Assembly: GCA_035701665.1 (NCBI GenBank)
Contig: DASSRQ010000227.1
Span: forward strand, 1-20,795
Source of the DNA: DASSRQ01 sp035701665
Lineage (GTDB): Bacteria; Vulcanimicrobiota; Vulcanimicrobiia; Vulcanimicrobiales; Vulcanimicrobiaceae
Reading direction: 5' to 3'
DNA length: 20,795 nucleotides
Positions 6,242 through 13,772 of this stretch are shown here, piece after piece. A program made the translations under genes and the position numbers. Under the pieces are notes generated by a model. That model was not told the origin of the DNA. It did not search any database and worked only from the letters and a program-made list of their open reading frames with translations. Every line of letters begins with the position of its first letter. The stretch's first letter is position 1.

Positions 6242-7831
6242 ATGGATGTGACGGCCCTGGACGGGCGCGCCTATGCGAAGTTTATTACCGCCGGCGCTTA
6301 TTTTCTTCGGAAGTATCGCGGCGTACTGAACGATCTGAACGTCTTTCCCGTGCCCGACGGGGATACCGGGACGAACATGTATCTGACCTGCCGCCAGGCC
6401 GCGCTCGAGGCGGGCAAAATCCACGACCGTCCGCTCTCCGAAGTCGCCGCGGCCGCCGCGCAGGGGGCGCTGATGGGCGCCCGGGGCAACTCCGGGGTCA
6501 TCATCTCGCAGATGCTGCGCGGGTTCGCGCACCATGTCCGCCACCGGAGCGAGATCGATACGTTTCTGCTCGCGACAGGCATGCGGGAAGCCGTCGGAGC
6601 GGCCAAGCAAGCTTTGGTCAAACCGGTCGAGGGGACGATTATCTCGGTAGCCGAGGCGGCCGCAGAGGCTGCTTACAAGCAGTCGTTTCACGAGCCGGAT
6701 CTCTACCGGTTCCTAAACTCGGTGCTCCGCACCGCCAACGAGGCGCTGGACCACACGCCGGATCAGCTGCCGGCGCTCAAAGAGGCCGGCGTGGTGGATT
6801 CGGGCGGCGCGGGATTCGTCTATTTCCTGGAAGGCGTGCTGCGGTTTCTTCCCGATGCGATGGTGCGCACGACGGCCTTTCCGCGCCGGCCCGTCCGTCA
6901 GAAAGTGTTTACCGCCGCGCAGATCGTCGGCGAGAACAAGTACTGCACCGAATTCATTCTGGAAAACGCACGCTGCAGCGTCCACGAACTGCGCGACCAG
7001 CTCAAAGCGCGCGGCGACTCGCTGATCGTGGCCGGCGAACAGCCCACGATCAAAGTGCACTTGCACACGGACAATCCCGACGCCGTTAAAGCCATTGCGG
7101 CAAAATACGGCGACCTTGCGCGCTTAAAAGTCGACAACATGGAACAGCAGCACAACGTGCTCGTCGTCGACCAGCCGTCGGCGCCGTACTCGATCGCCTT
7201 CGTCGTGCCCGGTTCCGGGTTCGACCAGATCGCGCGCGAACTCGGCGCCGAAGTTACGCTGCTCGCGCAATCCAATCCGAGCGTGCGCGATTTGGTCCTG
7301 GCGATCAATAAGTGTTTGGCGCCCGTCGTCTACCTGTTTGCGAACGACAAAAACGTCGCGCTTGCGGCGAAGGAGGCTGCGCGGCTGAGCGGCCGCGACG
7401 TCCGGGTGATGACGACGCCGGACGTCGTCGCGGGACTGTCGGCGCTGCTGGCGATGCGCCAAGCGAGCGAGGGTGCGCCGGACGAGAGTGCGATTCGCGA
7501 GCAATCAGCACTGACGAAGTCGGCGCAGATCTTCTTTGCGGGGAAGGATGCAAGTATCGGTGGAACGTCCGTTCAGCGGGGCAAACCGGCCGCCGCGCAC
7601 GACGGTGCGTTGTTCGCCGGCGAGAGCATCGGAGCGGCTGCCGTTGCAGTCCTTACAGCTATGGGAGCTCAATCGGGAGGCCTGATCACCGTGTATTACG
7701 GCGGATCGCAAAAAGAACGCGATGCACAGCGGCTCGTGGAGGAGCTGCGCTCGGTTTTTCCGTCCGCGGAAAGCGAGTACTATTACGGCGGGCAGAAAAA
7801 CGCCGAGTATTGGATCTCCCTCGATGAGTAG
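6242..7831 (+). CDS. fakA: Fatty acid kinase ATP-binding subunit FakA
   Basis: 529 residues, close to the FakA/YloV norm. The N-terminal DAK2 kinase domain (about 1-205) has NVFPVPDGDTGTNM (33-46, Mg-ATP Asp residues), GARGNSGVIISQMLRGF and GVVDSGGAGF. The middle domain has KYCTEFIL and the HLHTDNP segment. The C-terminal DegV-like region (about 310-529) ends in GGLITVYYGG and GGQKNAEYWISLDE. FakA phosphorylates fatty acids held by a DegV/FakB protein to acyl-phosphate. I chose ATG 6242 (MDVTALDGRAYAKF) because the open frame upstream crosses the divergent rpmB start and has no family similarity. plsX overlaps the end, and a DegV gene follows, forming a complete acyl-phosphate module. Confidence 0.95.
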   Translation: MDVTALDGRAYAKFITAGAYFLRKYRGVLNDLNVFPVPDGDTGTNMYLTCRQAALEAGKIHDRPLSEVAAAAAQGALMGARGNSGVIISQMLRGFAHHVRHRSEIDTFLLATGMREAVGAAKQALVKPVEGTIISVAEAAAEAAYKQSFHEPDLYRFLNSVLRTANEALDHTPDQLPALKEAGVVDSGGAGFVYFLEGVLRFLPDAMVRTTAFPRRPVRQKVFTAAQIVGENKYCTEFILENARCSVHELRDQLKARGDSLIVAGEQPTIKVHLHTDNPDAVKAIAAKYGDLARLKVDNMEQQHNVLVVDQPSAPYSIAFVVPGSGFDQIARELGAEVTLLAQSNPSVRDLVLAINKCLAPVVYLFANDKNVALAAKEAARLSGRDVRVMTTPDVVAGLSALLAMRQASEGAPDESAIREQSALTKSAQIFFAGKDASIGGTSVQRGKPAAAHDGALFAGESIGAAAVAVLTAMGAQSGGLITVYYGGSQKERDAQRLVEELRSVFPSAESEYYYGGQKNAEYWISLDE

Positions 7832-8834
7832 ACCGCGTATTGCCATCGATGCGATGGGCGGCGATAAAGCGCCCGGCGAGATCGTCGCCGGTGCCGTCCT
7901 TGCCGCGCAGGAAGATTACGGCGATTTGATCCTCGTCGGCGACGAAGCGCAGATACGTCCGCTGCTGACGGGTCCGAAGAGCGAAACGATCGAAGTCGTG
8001 CACGCACCCGAAGCGGTGCCGATGGATATGCATGCATCGCAGGCGCTGCGCATCGCCGATAAGACCTCGCTCGGCATGGCCGTTGCGATGGTCAAAGACG
8101 GTACGGCCGACGGCGTCGTTTCAGCCGGCAACAGCGGAGCGTTTTTAGCGATCGCGCTGATTCGTCTGCGCACGATTCCCGGCATCGCGCGTCCGGCGAT
8201 TGCAACGGTCTGGCCGGCACTGAACGGACCGATGGTGCTGCTCGACTCCGGCGCCAACGTCGACTGCCGTCCCGAATGGCTCGAACAGTTCGGCATCATG
8301 GGCTCCGCCTATGCAAAGGGCGTGCTCGAGATTCCGAATCCGCGCGTTGCGATACTTTCGGTCGGTGAAGAAGCGACGAAAGGCAACTCGCAGGTCCTCG
8401 AAGCGGCCGCGCTGCTGCGCGAGGCGCCGATCAACTTCATCGGCAACGTCGAAGGCAAAGATATCTTCCACAACGCCGCGGACGTCATCGTCGTCGACGG
8501 TTTCGTCGGCAACGTCGTGCTCAAAATGGGTGAGGGTCTGATTCACGACCTGCAAAAGGTCATCAAAGACACGGTCCTCGGCGGATCGCTGCTGACCAAA
8601 GCCGGTGCCGCGCTGATGCTGCCGGCGCTGCGCAAACTCAAGACGCGGTTCGATTACGAAACCTACGGCGGCGCGCCGCTGCTTGGAATCGCCGGCAACT
8701 GCATCGTCACGCACGGCCGCGCGACGCGCAGCGCCATCAAGCATTCCATCCATCAAGCGGCCGTCGAAGCGCAGCACGATGTAGTCGGAACGATCACGCA
8801 GCTCGTGAAACCGCACCTCGCGAAAGAGGCCTAA
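7824..8834 (+). CDS. plsX: Phosphate acyltransferase PlsX
   Basis: 336 residues. PlsX interconverts acyl-ACP and acyl-phosphate, feeding PlsY at the membrane for phosphatidic acid synthesis. ATG 7824 overlaps the fakA stop by 8 bp and gives MSRPRIAIDAMGGDKAPGE, the family N-terminus. Other motifs: SAGNSGAFLA, IPGIARPAIATVWP, LLDSGANVDCRPEWL, SVGEEATKGN, GNVEGKDIF, VVDGFVGNVVLKMGEG and YGGAPLLGIAGNCIVTHG. Length is standard. Direct neighbours fakA and degV show that host fatty acids or recycled chains can be routed to acyl-phosphate and used or passed to ACP. Confidence 0.97.
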   Translation: MSRPRIAIDAMGGDKAPGEIVAGAVLAAQEDYGDLILVGDEAQIRPLLTGPKSETIEVVHAPEAVPMDMHASQALRIADKTSLGMAVAMVKDGTADGVVSAGNSGAFLAIALIRLRTIPGIARPAIATVWPALNGPMVLLDSGANVDCRPEWLEQFGIMGSAYAKGVLEIPNPRVAILSVGEEATKGNSQVLEAAALLREAPINFIGNVEGKDIFHNAADVIVVDGFVGNVVLKMGEGLIHDLQKVIKDTVLGGSLLTKAGAALMLPALRKLKTRFDYETYGGAPLLGIAGNCIVTHGRATRSAIKHSIHQAAVEAQHDVVGTITQLVKPHLAKEA

Positions 8835-8836
8835 CG

Positions 8837-9685
8837 CTGGATATCGCAATCGTTACCGACAGCACTTCGGATATCGAGCCGCAGAGCGCGCGCGAAGCCG
8901 GGGTGGAGGTGGTGCCGCTGTTCGTGCGCTTCGGCGATCGCAGCTATCGCGATTACATCGATCTTTCGCGCAGCGAGTTCTATCACAAACTGGCGACCGA
9001 GAAAGAACTGCCGAATACCTCGCAGCCGACGGCGCAGATGTTCGAGGATGCTTTCCGGCCGCTGGCCGATGCGGGCAAGCAGATTCTTTGCTTGACCATT
9101 AGTTCGAAGCTTTCCGGAACGATCAACGCGGCGCGCAGTGCTGCCCAGCAGTTCGGACAGGCGCGAATCGAAGTTGTCGACTCCGAAACCGTTGCCGGCG
9201 GACTGCGCCTGCAAGTGCTGGCGGCGCAGGCGATGGCCGCGCAAGGCCGCAGCATGGACGACATCCTCGCTTATCTTGCCGGTCAGCGCGAGACGCAGCG
9301 GCTGTATGCATGCATCGCCGATCTCTCGCATGCCGTTCGTACCGGACGCATCGGCAAAGCGAAAGCCGCGCTCGGGACGCTGATGAAGATCGTTCCGGTC
9401 ATCGCGCTGCGCGACGGCGAAGTTGTTGCCGAGGCGCAAGTGCGGACGATGACGCGCGCGCGTGAGACGATGATCGATCTCGCGATCAAAAACGCGCCCG
9501 ATCCGGCGAATGCGCGCTTCCTGGTCATTCATACGAATGCGCCCGCGCTGGCGTCCGAGATTCAGAGCCGCCTTCGCGAACGCTTGGGCGCGGAGCCGAA
9601 AATGTTAGGCCTGCTCGAAGCGGGGCCCGTCATTGCAACCCACGGCGGTCCCGGCGCGGTCGGTATCTTCTCGGCGCACGACTAG
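8837..9685 (+). CDS. DegV/FakB fatty-acid-binding protein, probable CTG start
   Basis: 282 residues if started at CTG 8837, the normal DegV length. This start gives LDIAIVTDSTSD, the conserved first strand and fatty-acid headgroup loop. An AGAGG Shine-Dalgarno (8825-8829) sits seven bases upstream. The next in-frame usual start (GTG 8903) would delete this essential motif, and no ATG, GTG or TTG was found between the plsX stop and CTG. Other family motifs: TSQPTAQMFEDAF, ISSKLSGTINAA, VDSETVAGGLRL, SHAVRTGRIGKAKAALG, KIVPVI and VIATHGGPGAVGIF. It presents fatty acids to FakA, whose gene lies two genes upstream in the same operon, so it is a likely FakB. Confidence 0.9.
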   Translation: MDIAIVTDSTSDIEPQSAREAGVEVVPLFVRFGDRSYRDYIDLSRSEFYHKLATEKELPNTSQPTAQMFEDAFRPLADAGKQILCLTISSKLSGTINAARSAAQQFGQARIEVVDSETVAGGLRLQVLAAQAMAAQGRSMDDILAYLAGQRETQRLYACIADLSHAVRTGRIGKAKAALGTLMKIVPVIALRDGEVVAEAQVRTMTRARETMIDLAIKNAPDPANARFLVIHTNAPALASEIQSRLRERLGAEPKMLGLLEAGPVIATHGGPGAVGIFSAHD

Positions 9686-9702
9686 CGCGCCGGCAACCCG
9701 TC

Positions 9703-10842
9703 ATGGCCGGAATCTACGTTCATCTCCCGTTCTGCCCGTATATCTGCCCGTATTGCGACTTCGCAAAGTGGCCGCATAAAGCGAGTGCGGCGCGGCGCTA
9801 TATGGATGCGCTGCTCCGGGAGATCGCGCTGTTCGAACGCGAGCGCGCATCCGCACACACGCCGTACGATACGGTCTTTCTCGGCGGCGGTACGCCGAAC
9901 ACGTACCCGGCGGCGGATATCGCCGCGCTGCTTGCAACGCTCGACAGGTTCGCCGGCGCGCCCGGACGCGAGACGACGATCGAAGTCAATCCCGAGCTCG
10001 TTACGGTCGACGCTGCGCGCGCATATGCGGATGCGGGTATCAACCGGTTCTCGATCGGCGTGCAGTCCTTCGTTCCGCACGAGATCGCTACGCTGGGCCG
10101 CCGCCACGATCCGCAGCAGATCGCGCAAGCGGTCCATGCCGCGCGCGAAGCCGCAATCCGCAGCGTCAGCATCGATTTGATCTTCGGGACGCCGGGGCAG
10201 ACGCTCGAATCGTGGCGCACGAGCCTTGAAACCGCTATCGATCTCGGCGTCGATCATATCTCGACTTACGGATTGACGGTCGAAAGCGGTACGCCTTACG
10301 AGCGTTGGCAGCAGCGCGACCCGTCGGCGTTTCCGGGCGATTCGTTTGAAGCCGATCTCTACGATCTGGCTATCCGGACGCTGGAGTCGTCCGGGTTCGA
10401 ACAGTACGAGATCAGTAACTTCGCCCGGCCGGGTCACGCGAGCGCACATAACCGGAATTACTGGGCCAACGGCGAGTATGCGGGCTTCGGGGTCGGCGCG
10501 GCCTCGTACTTAAACGGCGTACGCGCGGTGCATACGCGCAGTTTGGATGAATATACCGGCGCTGCGCTCTCGGGTACGCCTATTCCGGGTGAATCCGAAG
10601 AGTTGCAAGGCGCGCAGCGCGCCGGTGAGGCCATCATGCTGGCGCTGCGAACCGCGCAAGGGGTATCGTTCGCGCAGTTTAAAGAGCGGTATGGTCTGGA
10701 CTTTCTCAGGGATTATGCGGCTGTGGTCCGGCAATATTGCGATGATGGACTTCTTGAAGTCGATGCGACGCATGCGCGTCTTACGCGCAGCGGCCGCTTC
10801 GTGGCGAACGACGTATGCGCGGCTTTCGTGACGTCCGGGTAG
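9703..10842 (+). CDS. hemW: Radical SAM heme chaperone HemW-like protein
   Basis: 379 residues. N-terminus MAGIYVHLPFCPYICPYCDF carries the CxxxCxxC radical SAM cluster motif (Cys11, Cys15, Cys18) and the aromatic position of HemW. Then LGGGTPNTY, EVNPELVTVDAARAYADAG, GINRFSIGVQSF, SIDLIFGTPGQTLESW, STYGLTVESGTP, YEISNFARPGHASAHNRNYW and GVGAASYLNG all follow HemW rather than the oxygen-independent coproporphyrinogen oxidase HemN. HemW binds heme and delivers it to target proteins; true HemN needs an extra N-terminal part missing here. The gene starts 17 bp after degV, and the next gene begins 28 bp before its stop. Confidence 0.92.
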   Translation: MAGIYVHLPFCPYICPYCDFAKWPHKASAARRYMDALLREIALFERERASAHTPYDTVFLGGGTPNTYPAADIAALLATLDRFAGAPGRETTIEVNPELVTVDAARAYADAGINRFSIGVQSFVPHEIATLGRRHDPQQIAQAVHAAREAAIRSVSIDLIFGTPGQTLESWRTSLETAIDLGVDHISTYGLTVESGTPYERWQQRDPSAFPGDSFEADLYDLAIRTLESSGFEQYEISNFARPGHASAHNRNYWANGEYAGFGVGAASYLNGVRAVHTRSLDEYTGAALSGTPIPGESEELQGAQRAGEAIMLALRTAQGVSFAQFKERYGLDFLRDYAAVVRQYCDDGLLEVDATHARLTRSGRFVANDVCAAFVTSG

Positions 10843-11912
10843 GCCCCGGCGTTGCAGCGGCACTGCTGCGCTTTCTTTTTGCTATCGTTTTCGGCGTCAC
10901 CGGGTTTTTACTCGGCCGCGAAGCGTATCTGCGGCTGTTCTCGCTGCATTTGGCCGGTGAGGCCTGGCAACTGGTTTTCACGATCGTCACGCCGATCGCC
11001 GGCGCGCTCATCGGCGTGCTCGTCGCGCCCATTGCGCAGTCGTTTTTCGAAGACGAACTGAACGCGGTCGAACGCGCGATCGAACGGCTCGCACCCATCG
11101 AACTTGCGGGCGGTGCGATCGGATTGATCGTCGGCCTGCTCGTGGCGTTCTTGATACGCAGTATTCTGTTCGAGTTCGTCGCATCGATGGGCGCGGCGGG
11201 CACGTACATCGCGATCCTGTTTTATATTCTCATCAGTATTTTTGCGGCGTATCTCGGTGCGCGCGTCGGCTCGCGCATGCACGTCCTGCCGCTGAACGTC
11301 TCGGCCGTCACCGGCGTGCGCGGAACGCCGAAGATCATCGACACGTCGGTGATTGTCGACGGACGTATCGTCGAGATTCTGGAGTCCGGCTTTCTCGAAG
11401 GGCCGTTTATTCTGCCGCGGTTCATTCTGCGCGAACTGCAGTCGATAGCGGATTCGACCGATCCGCTCAAACGCACGCGCGGCCGCCGCGGGCTCGACGT
11501 TTTGAACCGTCTGCAAGACCTGGGCGTGCTGGAGATTAGCGAACGCGACTACAGCGACGTGCGCGAAGCCGACGCGAAACTCGTTCGCGTCGCTCAGGAA
11601 CTTGCCGGCAAACTGCTGACGAACGATTACAATTTGAACCGCGTGGCCGGCGTCGAAGGCGTGCAGGTGCTGAACATCAACGAGCTCGCCGGTGCGGTCA
11701 AACCGGTCGTGCTGCCCGGCGAAGAGATGCACGTGCAGGTCGTGCGCGAAGGCAAAGAGCCGCACCAGGGCGTGGGCTATTTGGACGACGGAACGATGAT
11801 CGTGGTCGAGCAGGGGCGCCGTCTTATCGGCGAGTCGACCGACGTGGTCGTCACCAGCGTGCTGCAAACGGTAGCGGGCCGCATGATCTTCGCGCGCCCC
11901 AAGATCAAGTGA
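10815..11912 (+). CDS. YacL-type membrane PIN-TRAM protein
   Basis: 365 residues. Four transmembrane helices (about 12-34, 50-73, 98-120, 128-150) are followed by a PIN nuclease-like domain (about 172-290) and a TRAM RNA-binding domain (about 300-361). Conserved acidic PIN residues are visible: IIDTSVIVDGRI (Asp176), ILREL (Glu207), READAKLV (Asp253) and TNDYNLNRVA (Asp271). This is the YacL/PilT-N architecture found next to ispD in Bacillus and many other bacteria. It may be a membrane-tethered ribonuclease, but activity is not established for most members. The ATG at 10815 overlaps hemW; later starts would cut the first membrane helix. Confidence 0.92.
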   Translation: MRGFRDVRVGPGVAAALLRFLFAIVFGVTGFLLGREAYLRLFSLHLAGEAWQLVFTIVTPIAGALIGVLVAPIAQSFFEDELNAVERAIERLAPIELAGGAIGLIVGLLVAFLIRSILFEFVASMGAAGTYIAILFYILISIFAAYLGARVGSRMHVLPLNVSAVTGVRGTPKIIDTSVIVDGRIVEILESGFLEGPFILPRFILRELQSIADSTDPLKRTRGRRGLDVLNRLQDLGVLEISERDYSDVREADAKLVRVAQELAGKLLTNDYNLNRVAGVEGVQVLNINELAGAVKPVVLPGEEMHVQVVREGKEPHQGVGYLDDGTMIVVEQGRRLIGESTDVVVTSVLQTVAGRMIFARPKIK

Positions 11913-11921
11913 GACAAATGC

Positions 11922-12029
11922 GCGCCCTCGGGGAGCTATCGAGCTAGCAGTGCATTTAGGCGCAATGAGGTTATGGGGGCCCCACGAAGTGGGGGGCGTG
12001 GAGGCTAGGCCGCAACGCCTTTTAAAATG
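11922..12029 (+). repeat. Dispersed intergenic repeat, copy B
   Basis: Second copy of the element at 3056-3167, in opposite orientation. It begins GCGCCCTCGGGGAGC ten bases after the yacL stop and ends TTAAAATG inside the ispD coding region. Its central hairpin CCCCAC-GAA-GTGGGG is perfect. Diagnostic blocks GGGGGCCCCACG, GGAG and CTAGG are shared with copy A. The GTG chosen as ispD start lies within the element, in its GGGGGGCGTGGAG segment. Confidence 0.75.
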
Positions 12030-12699
12030 GGGCGCAATTATTGTAGCTGCCGGGCGCGGCACGCGGTTTGGGCGTCCGAAGCAGTTGATTCCCATCGGCG
12101 GAAAACCGATGTTGACGTGGTCTGCATCCGTGTTCGCAGCGATGCCGGAGGTCGTGCAGATCGTCGTTACGACCGAACGCGAATGGCTCGATGAGGTCGG
12201 GCAGGCGTTGTCGGATGCGGGCGTATCGTGCCGCGTCGTGCCGGGCGGTGCAACGCGTCAGGCAAGCGTTTTCGAGGGCCTGACGGCGTTGGACGATGCT
12301 ATTGAAGCCGCGTTTGTTCACGACGGCGCACGGCCGTTCGTTACGTCCGAACTCGTTCGCGCGGGAATGGCTCCGGTCGCGCCCGGACACGCATCGCTCT
12401 TGACCATTCCGGTTGTCGACACGATAAAAGTCGTGAATCCCGAAACTTCGATCGTCGAATCGACACCCGAACGTTCGCGGTTGTGGGCGGCGCAAACACC
12501 GCAATTTGCAATGCGCGCCGATCTCCTCGCAGCGCACGAGGCAGGCATTCGCGACGGCATCGACGCAACGGACGACGCAATGCTGCTCGAACGTGCGGGA
12601 TTTCGCGTGCACGCGGTCCCCGGATCGCCGGAAAACTTTAAAGTTACGCTGCCTGAAGATTTGGCGCGCGCGGAACAACTCGTGCGCGAGCGCGTGTAA
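11998..12699 (+). CDS. ispD: 2-C-methyl-D-erythritol 4-phosphate cytidylyltransferase
   Basis: 233 residues from GTG 11998. IspD transfers CMP to methylerythritol phosphate in the non-mevalonate isoprenoid pathway. Motifs: IIVAAGRGTRFGRPKQLIPI (CTP loop), VVTTER, VPGGATRQASVFEGL, FVHDGARPFV, TIKVV, WAAQTPQFA, ATDDAMLLE and VPGSPENFKVTLPEDL. All alternatives for the start (GTG 11950, ATG 11965, GTG 11998) lie inside the dispersed repeat; 11998 leaves the shortest leader (VEARPQRLLKW) before the first strand. No ATG, GTG or TTG is in frame closer to the conserved domain. The ispF ATG overlaps its stop, so the two consecutive-pathway enzymes are coupled. Confidence 0.93.
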   Translation: MEARPQRLLKWGAIIVAAGRGTRFGRPKQLIPIGGKPMLTWSASVFAAMPEVVQIVVTTEREWLDEVGQALSDAGVSCRVVPGGATRQASVFEGLTALDDAIEAAFVHDGARPFVTSELVRAGMAPVAPGHASLLTIPVVDTIKVVNPETSIVESTPERSRLWAAQTPQFAMRADLLAAHEAGIRDGIDATDDAMLLERAGFRVHAVPGSPENFKVTLPEDLARAEQLVRERV

Positions 12700-13172
12700 T
12701 GCGGATCGGCCACGGGTTCGACGCGCACCGGTTGGTCGAGGGACGTAAGCTGCTGCTCGGCGGCGTCGACGTGCCGCATACCACCGGCGCGCTCGGGCAC
12801 TCCGATGCCGACGTGCTTGCGCACGCGGTCTGCGACGCGCTGTTGGGCGCGGCTGCGCTCGGCGATCTCGGCAAACATTTTCCGGATACGGACGAACGCT
12901 GGAAAGGCGCCGATTCGATGGAACTGCTCGAGCAGTGCGCGCAGCTCGTCGAACGAGAGGGCTACTACGTTTCCAACGTCGACGCGACGATCGTCGTACA
13001 GCTGCCCAAGCTCGCACCGTTTATCGAACAGATGCGCGCGAATGTCGCGAGCCGGCTGAATCTGCCCGTGCGCCAAGTAAGCGTCAAGGCAAAGACGAGC
13101 GAAGGAATGGGGTACACGGGAGACGGCAGCGGCATCGCCGCGTACGCTGTGGCGCTGCTCGAAGAACGATGA
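12699..13172 (+). CDS. ispF: 2-C-methyl-D-erythritol 2,4-cyclodiphosphate synthase
   Basis: 157 residues, standard length. RIGHGFDAHRLVEGRKLLLG supplies Asp8 and His10, and GHSDADVLAHAVCDALLGA supplies His42 of the zinc site. FPDTDERWKGADS, SNVDATIVVQLPKLAPF and KAKTSEGMGYTGDGSGIAA complete the CDP/substrate site of the trimer. The enzyme acts two steps after IspD. ATG overlaps the ispD stop (TAATG), and its own stop overlaps the start of the next gene (ATGA), so this is a tight operon. Confidence 0.97.
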   Translation: MRIGHGFDAHRLVEGRKLLLGGVDVPHTTGALGHSDADVLAHAVCDALLGAAALGDLGKHFPDTDERWKGADSMELLEQCAQLVEREGYYVSNVDATIVVQLPKLAPFIEQMRANVASRLNLPVRQVSVKAKTSEGMGYTGDGSGIAAYAVALLEER

Positions 13173-13732
13173 TTGCAAGAGATGAATTAGCCGCAGCGAT
13201 GCAGCGCTGGGGTGTTTTAGAGACGCCGGCACCCGATGCGGCAATGCGCTGGATCGATCTGTTTCTCGAAGCGTACGGATCGCAGTTGCAAACGATCGAC
13301 GAGGCGCGCCAGCCTGTGTTCGATCTGCGCGAAGAATCGTGCATCATTCCGGCGCTGGAACTCGAACGGCTGCGCTCGCGCGACGTGCTGTTTTTTTTAG
13401 ACACGATCGGACAGTACGTCGATAGCCAAGCCGAACTGCGCGATCTCCCGGTCGAGCGCGATATTGCGATCGTGGCCGAGGAGTTCGGTATCGATGAAGC
13501 CGACGCGCGCTACGCAGTGCGCATGGCGCTCACCGGTAAAAAGGAAGGCCCGCCGCTGTATCTGCTGTTTCCGCTGCTCGGACACGACCGGATTTTGATT
13601 CGCCTCGGCGCGGTGAACTCGAAAGTGCTGCACGGGCGGGGCCTCGAGCCCATCAAGTACGGCCCGCGCGGCGAGCCCTTCGAGCCGATCCGGGGAGAGA
13701 AGCCCGCGGACTCACAAAACCCAGACCTTTAG
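13169..13732 (+). CDS. Stand-alone GluRS anticodon-binding-domain-like protein
   Basis: 187 residues, all resembling the C-terminal (helical, anticodon-binding) part of bacterial glutamyl-tRNA synthetase. The segment MRWIDLFLEAYGSQLQTIDE precedes a VLFFLDTIGQYVDS helix, and YAVRMALTGKKEGPPLYLLF with LLGHDRILIRL matches the signature PLRxALTGxxxGPPLxExxxLLG near the end of GltX. There is no Rossmann catalytic domain, no HIGH-like and no KMSKS-like motif; upstream DNA is ispF. In Bacillus full-length gltX occupies exactly this place between ispF and cysE. So this looks like a gltX reduced to its tRNA-recognition part, with a new basic/Pro-rich tail (about 160-187). Start ATG 13169 overlaps the ispF stop. 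Role is unknown: tRNA-Glu binding, regulation, or a subunit for a catalytic part encoded elsewhere are all open. Confidence 0.78.
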   Translation: MIARDELAAAMQRWGVLETPAPDAAMRWIDLFLEAYGSQLQTIDEARQPVFDLREESCIIPALELERLRSRDVLFFLDTIGQYVDSQAELRDLPVERDIAIVAEEFGIDEADARYAVRMALTGKKEGPPLYLLFPLLGHDRILIRLGAVNSKVLHGRGLEPIKYGPRGEPFEPIRGEKPADSQNPDL

Positions 13733-13759
13733 GCGTATCCCTTCGTTTGACGCCTGGGT

Positions 13760-13765
13760 TAGACT
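13760..13765 (+). promoter_or_regulatory. Possible -10 box giving a leaderless cysE mRNA
   Basis: TAGACT lies seven bases before the cysE ATG, the spacing seen for leaderless TANNNT promoters. A convincing -35 at the matching distance is not visible, and cysE lacks a Shine-Dalgarno sequence. Tentative. Confidence 0.25.
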
Positions 13766-13772
13766 AAGTGCT

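Noticed and set aside
10908..12095. 395-residue minus-strand open frame opposite the PIN-TRAM gene
   Set aside because: Shadow of a strongly supported gene; composition typical of antisense frames in GC-rich DNA.
12935..13168. Extension of the GluRS-like protein into ispF, possibly with a catalytic domain
   Set aside because: It is an antiphase reading of ispF, Arg-rich and without HIGH or KMSKS motifs.
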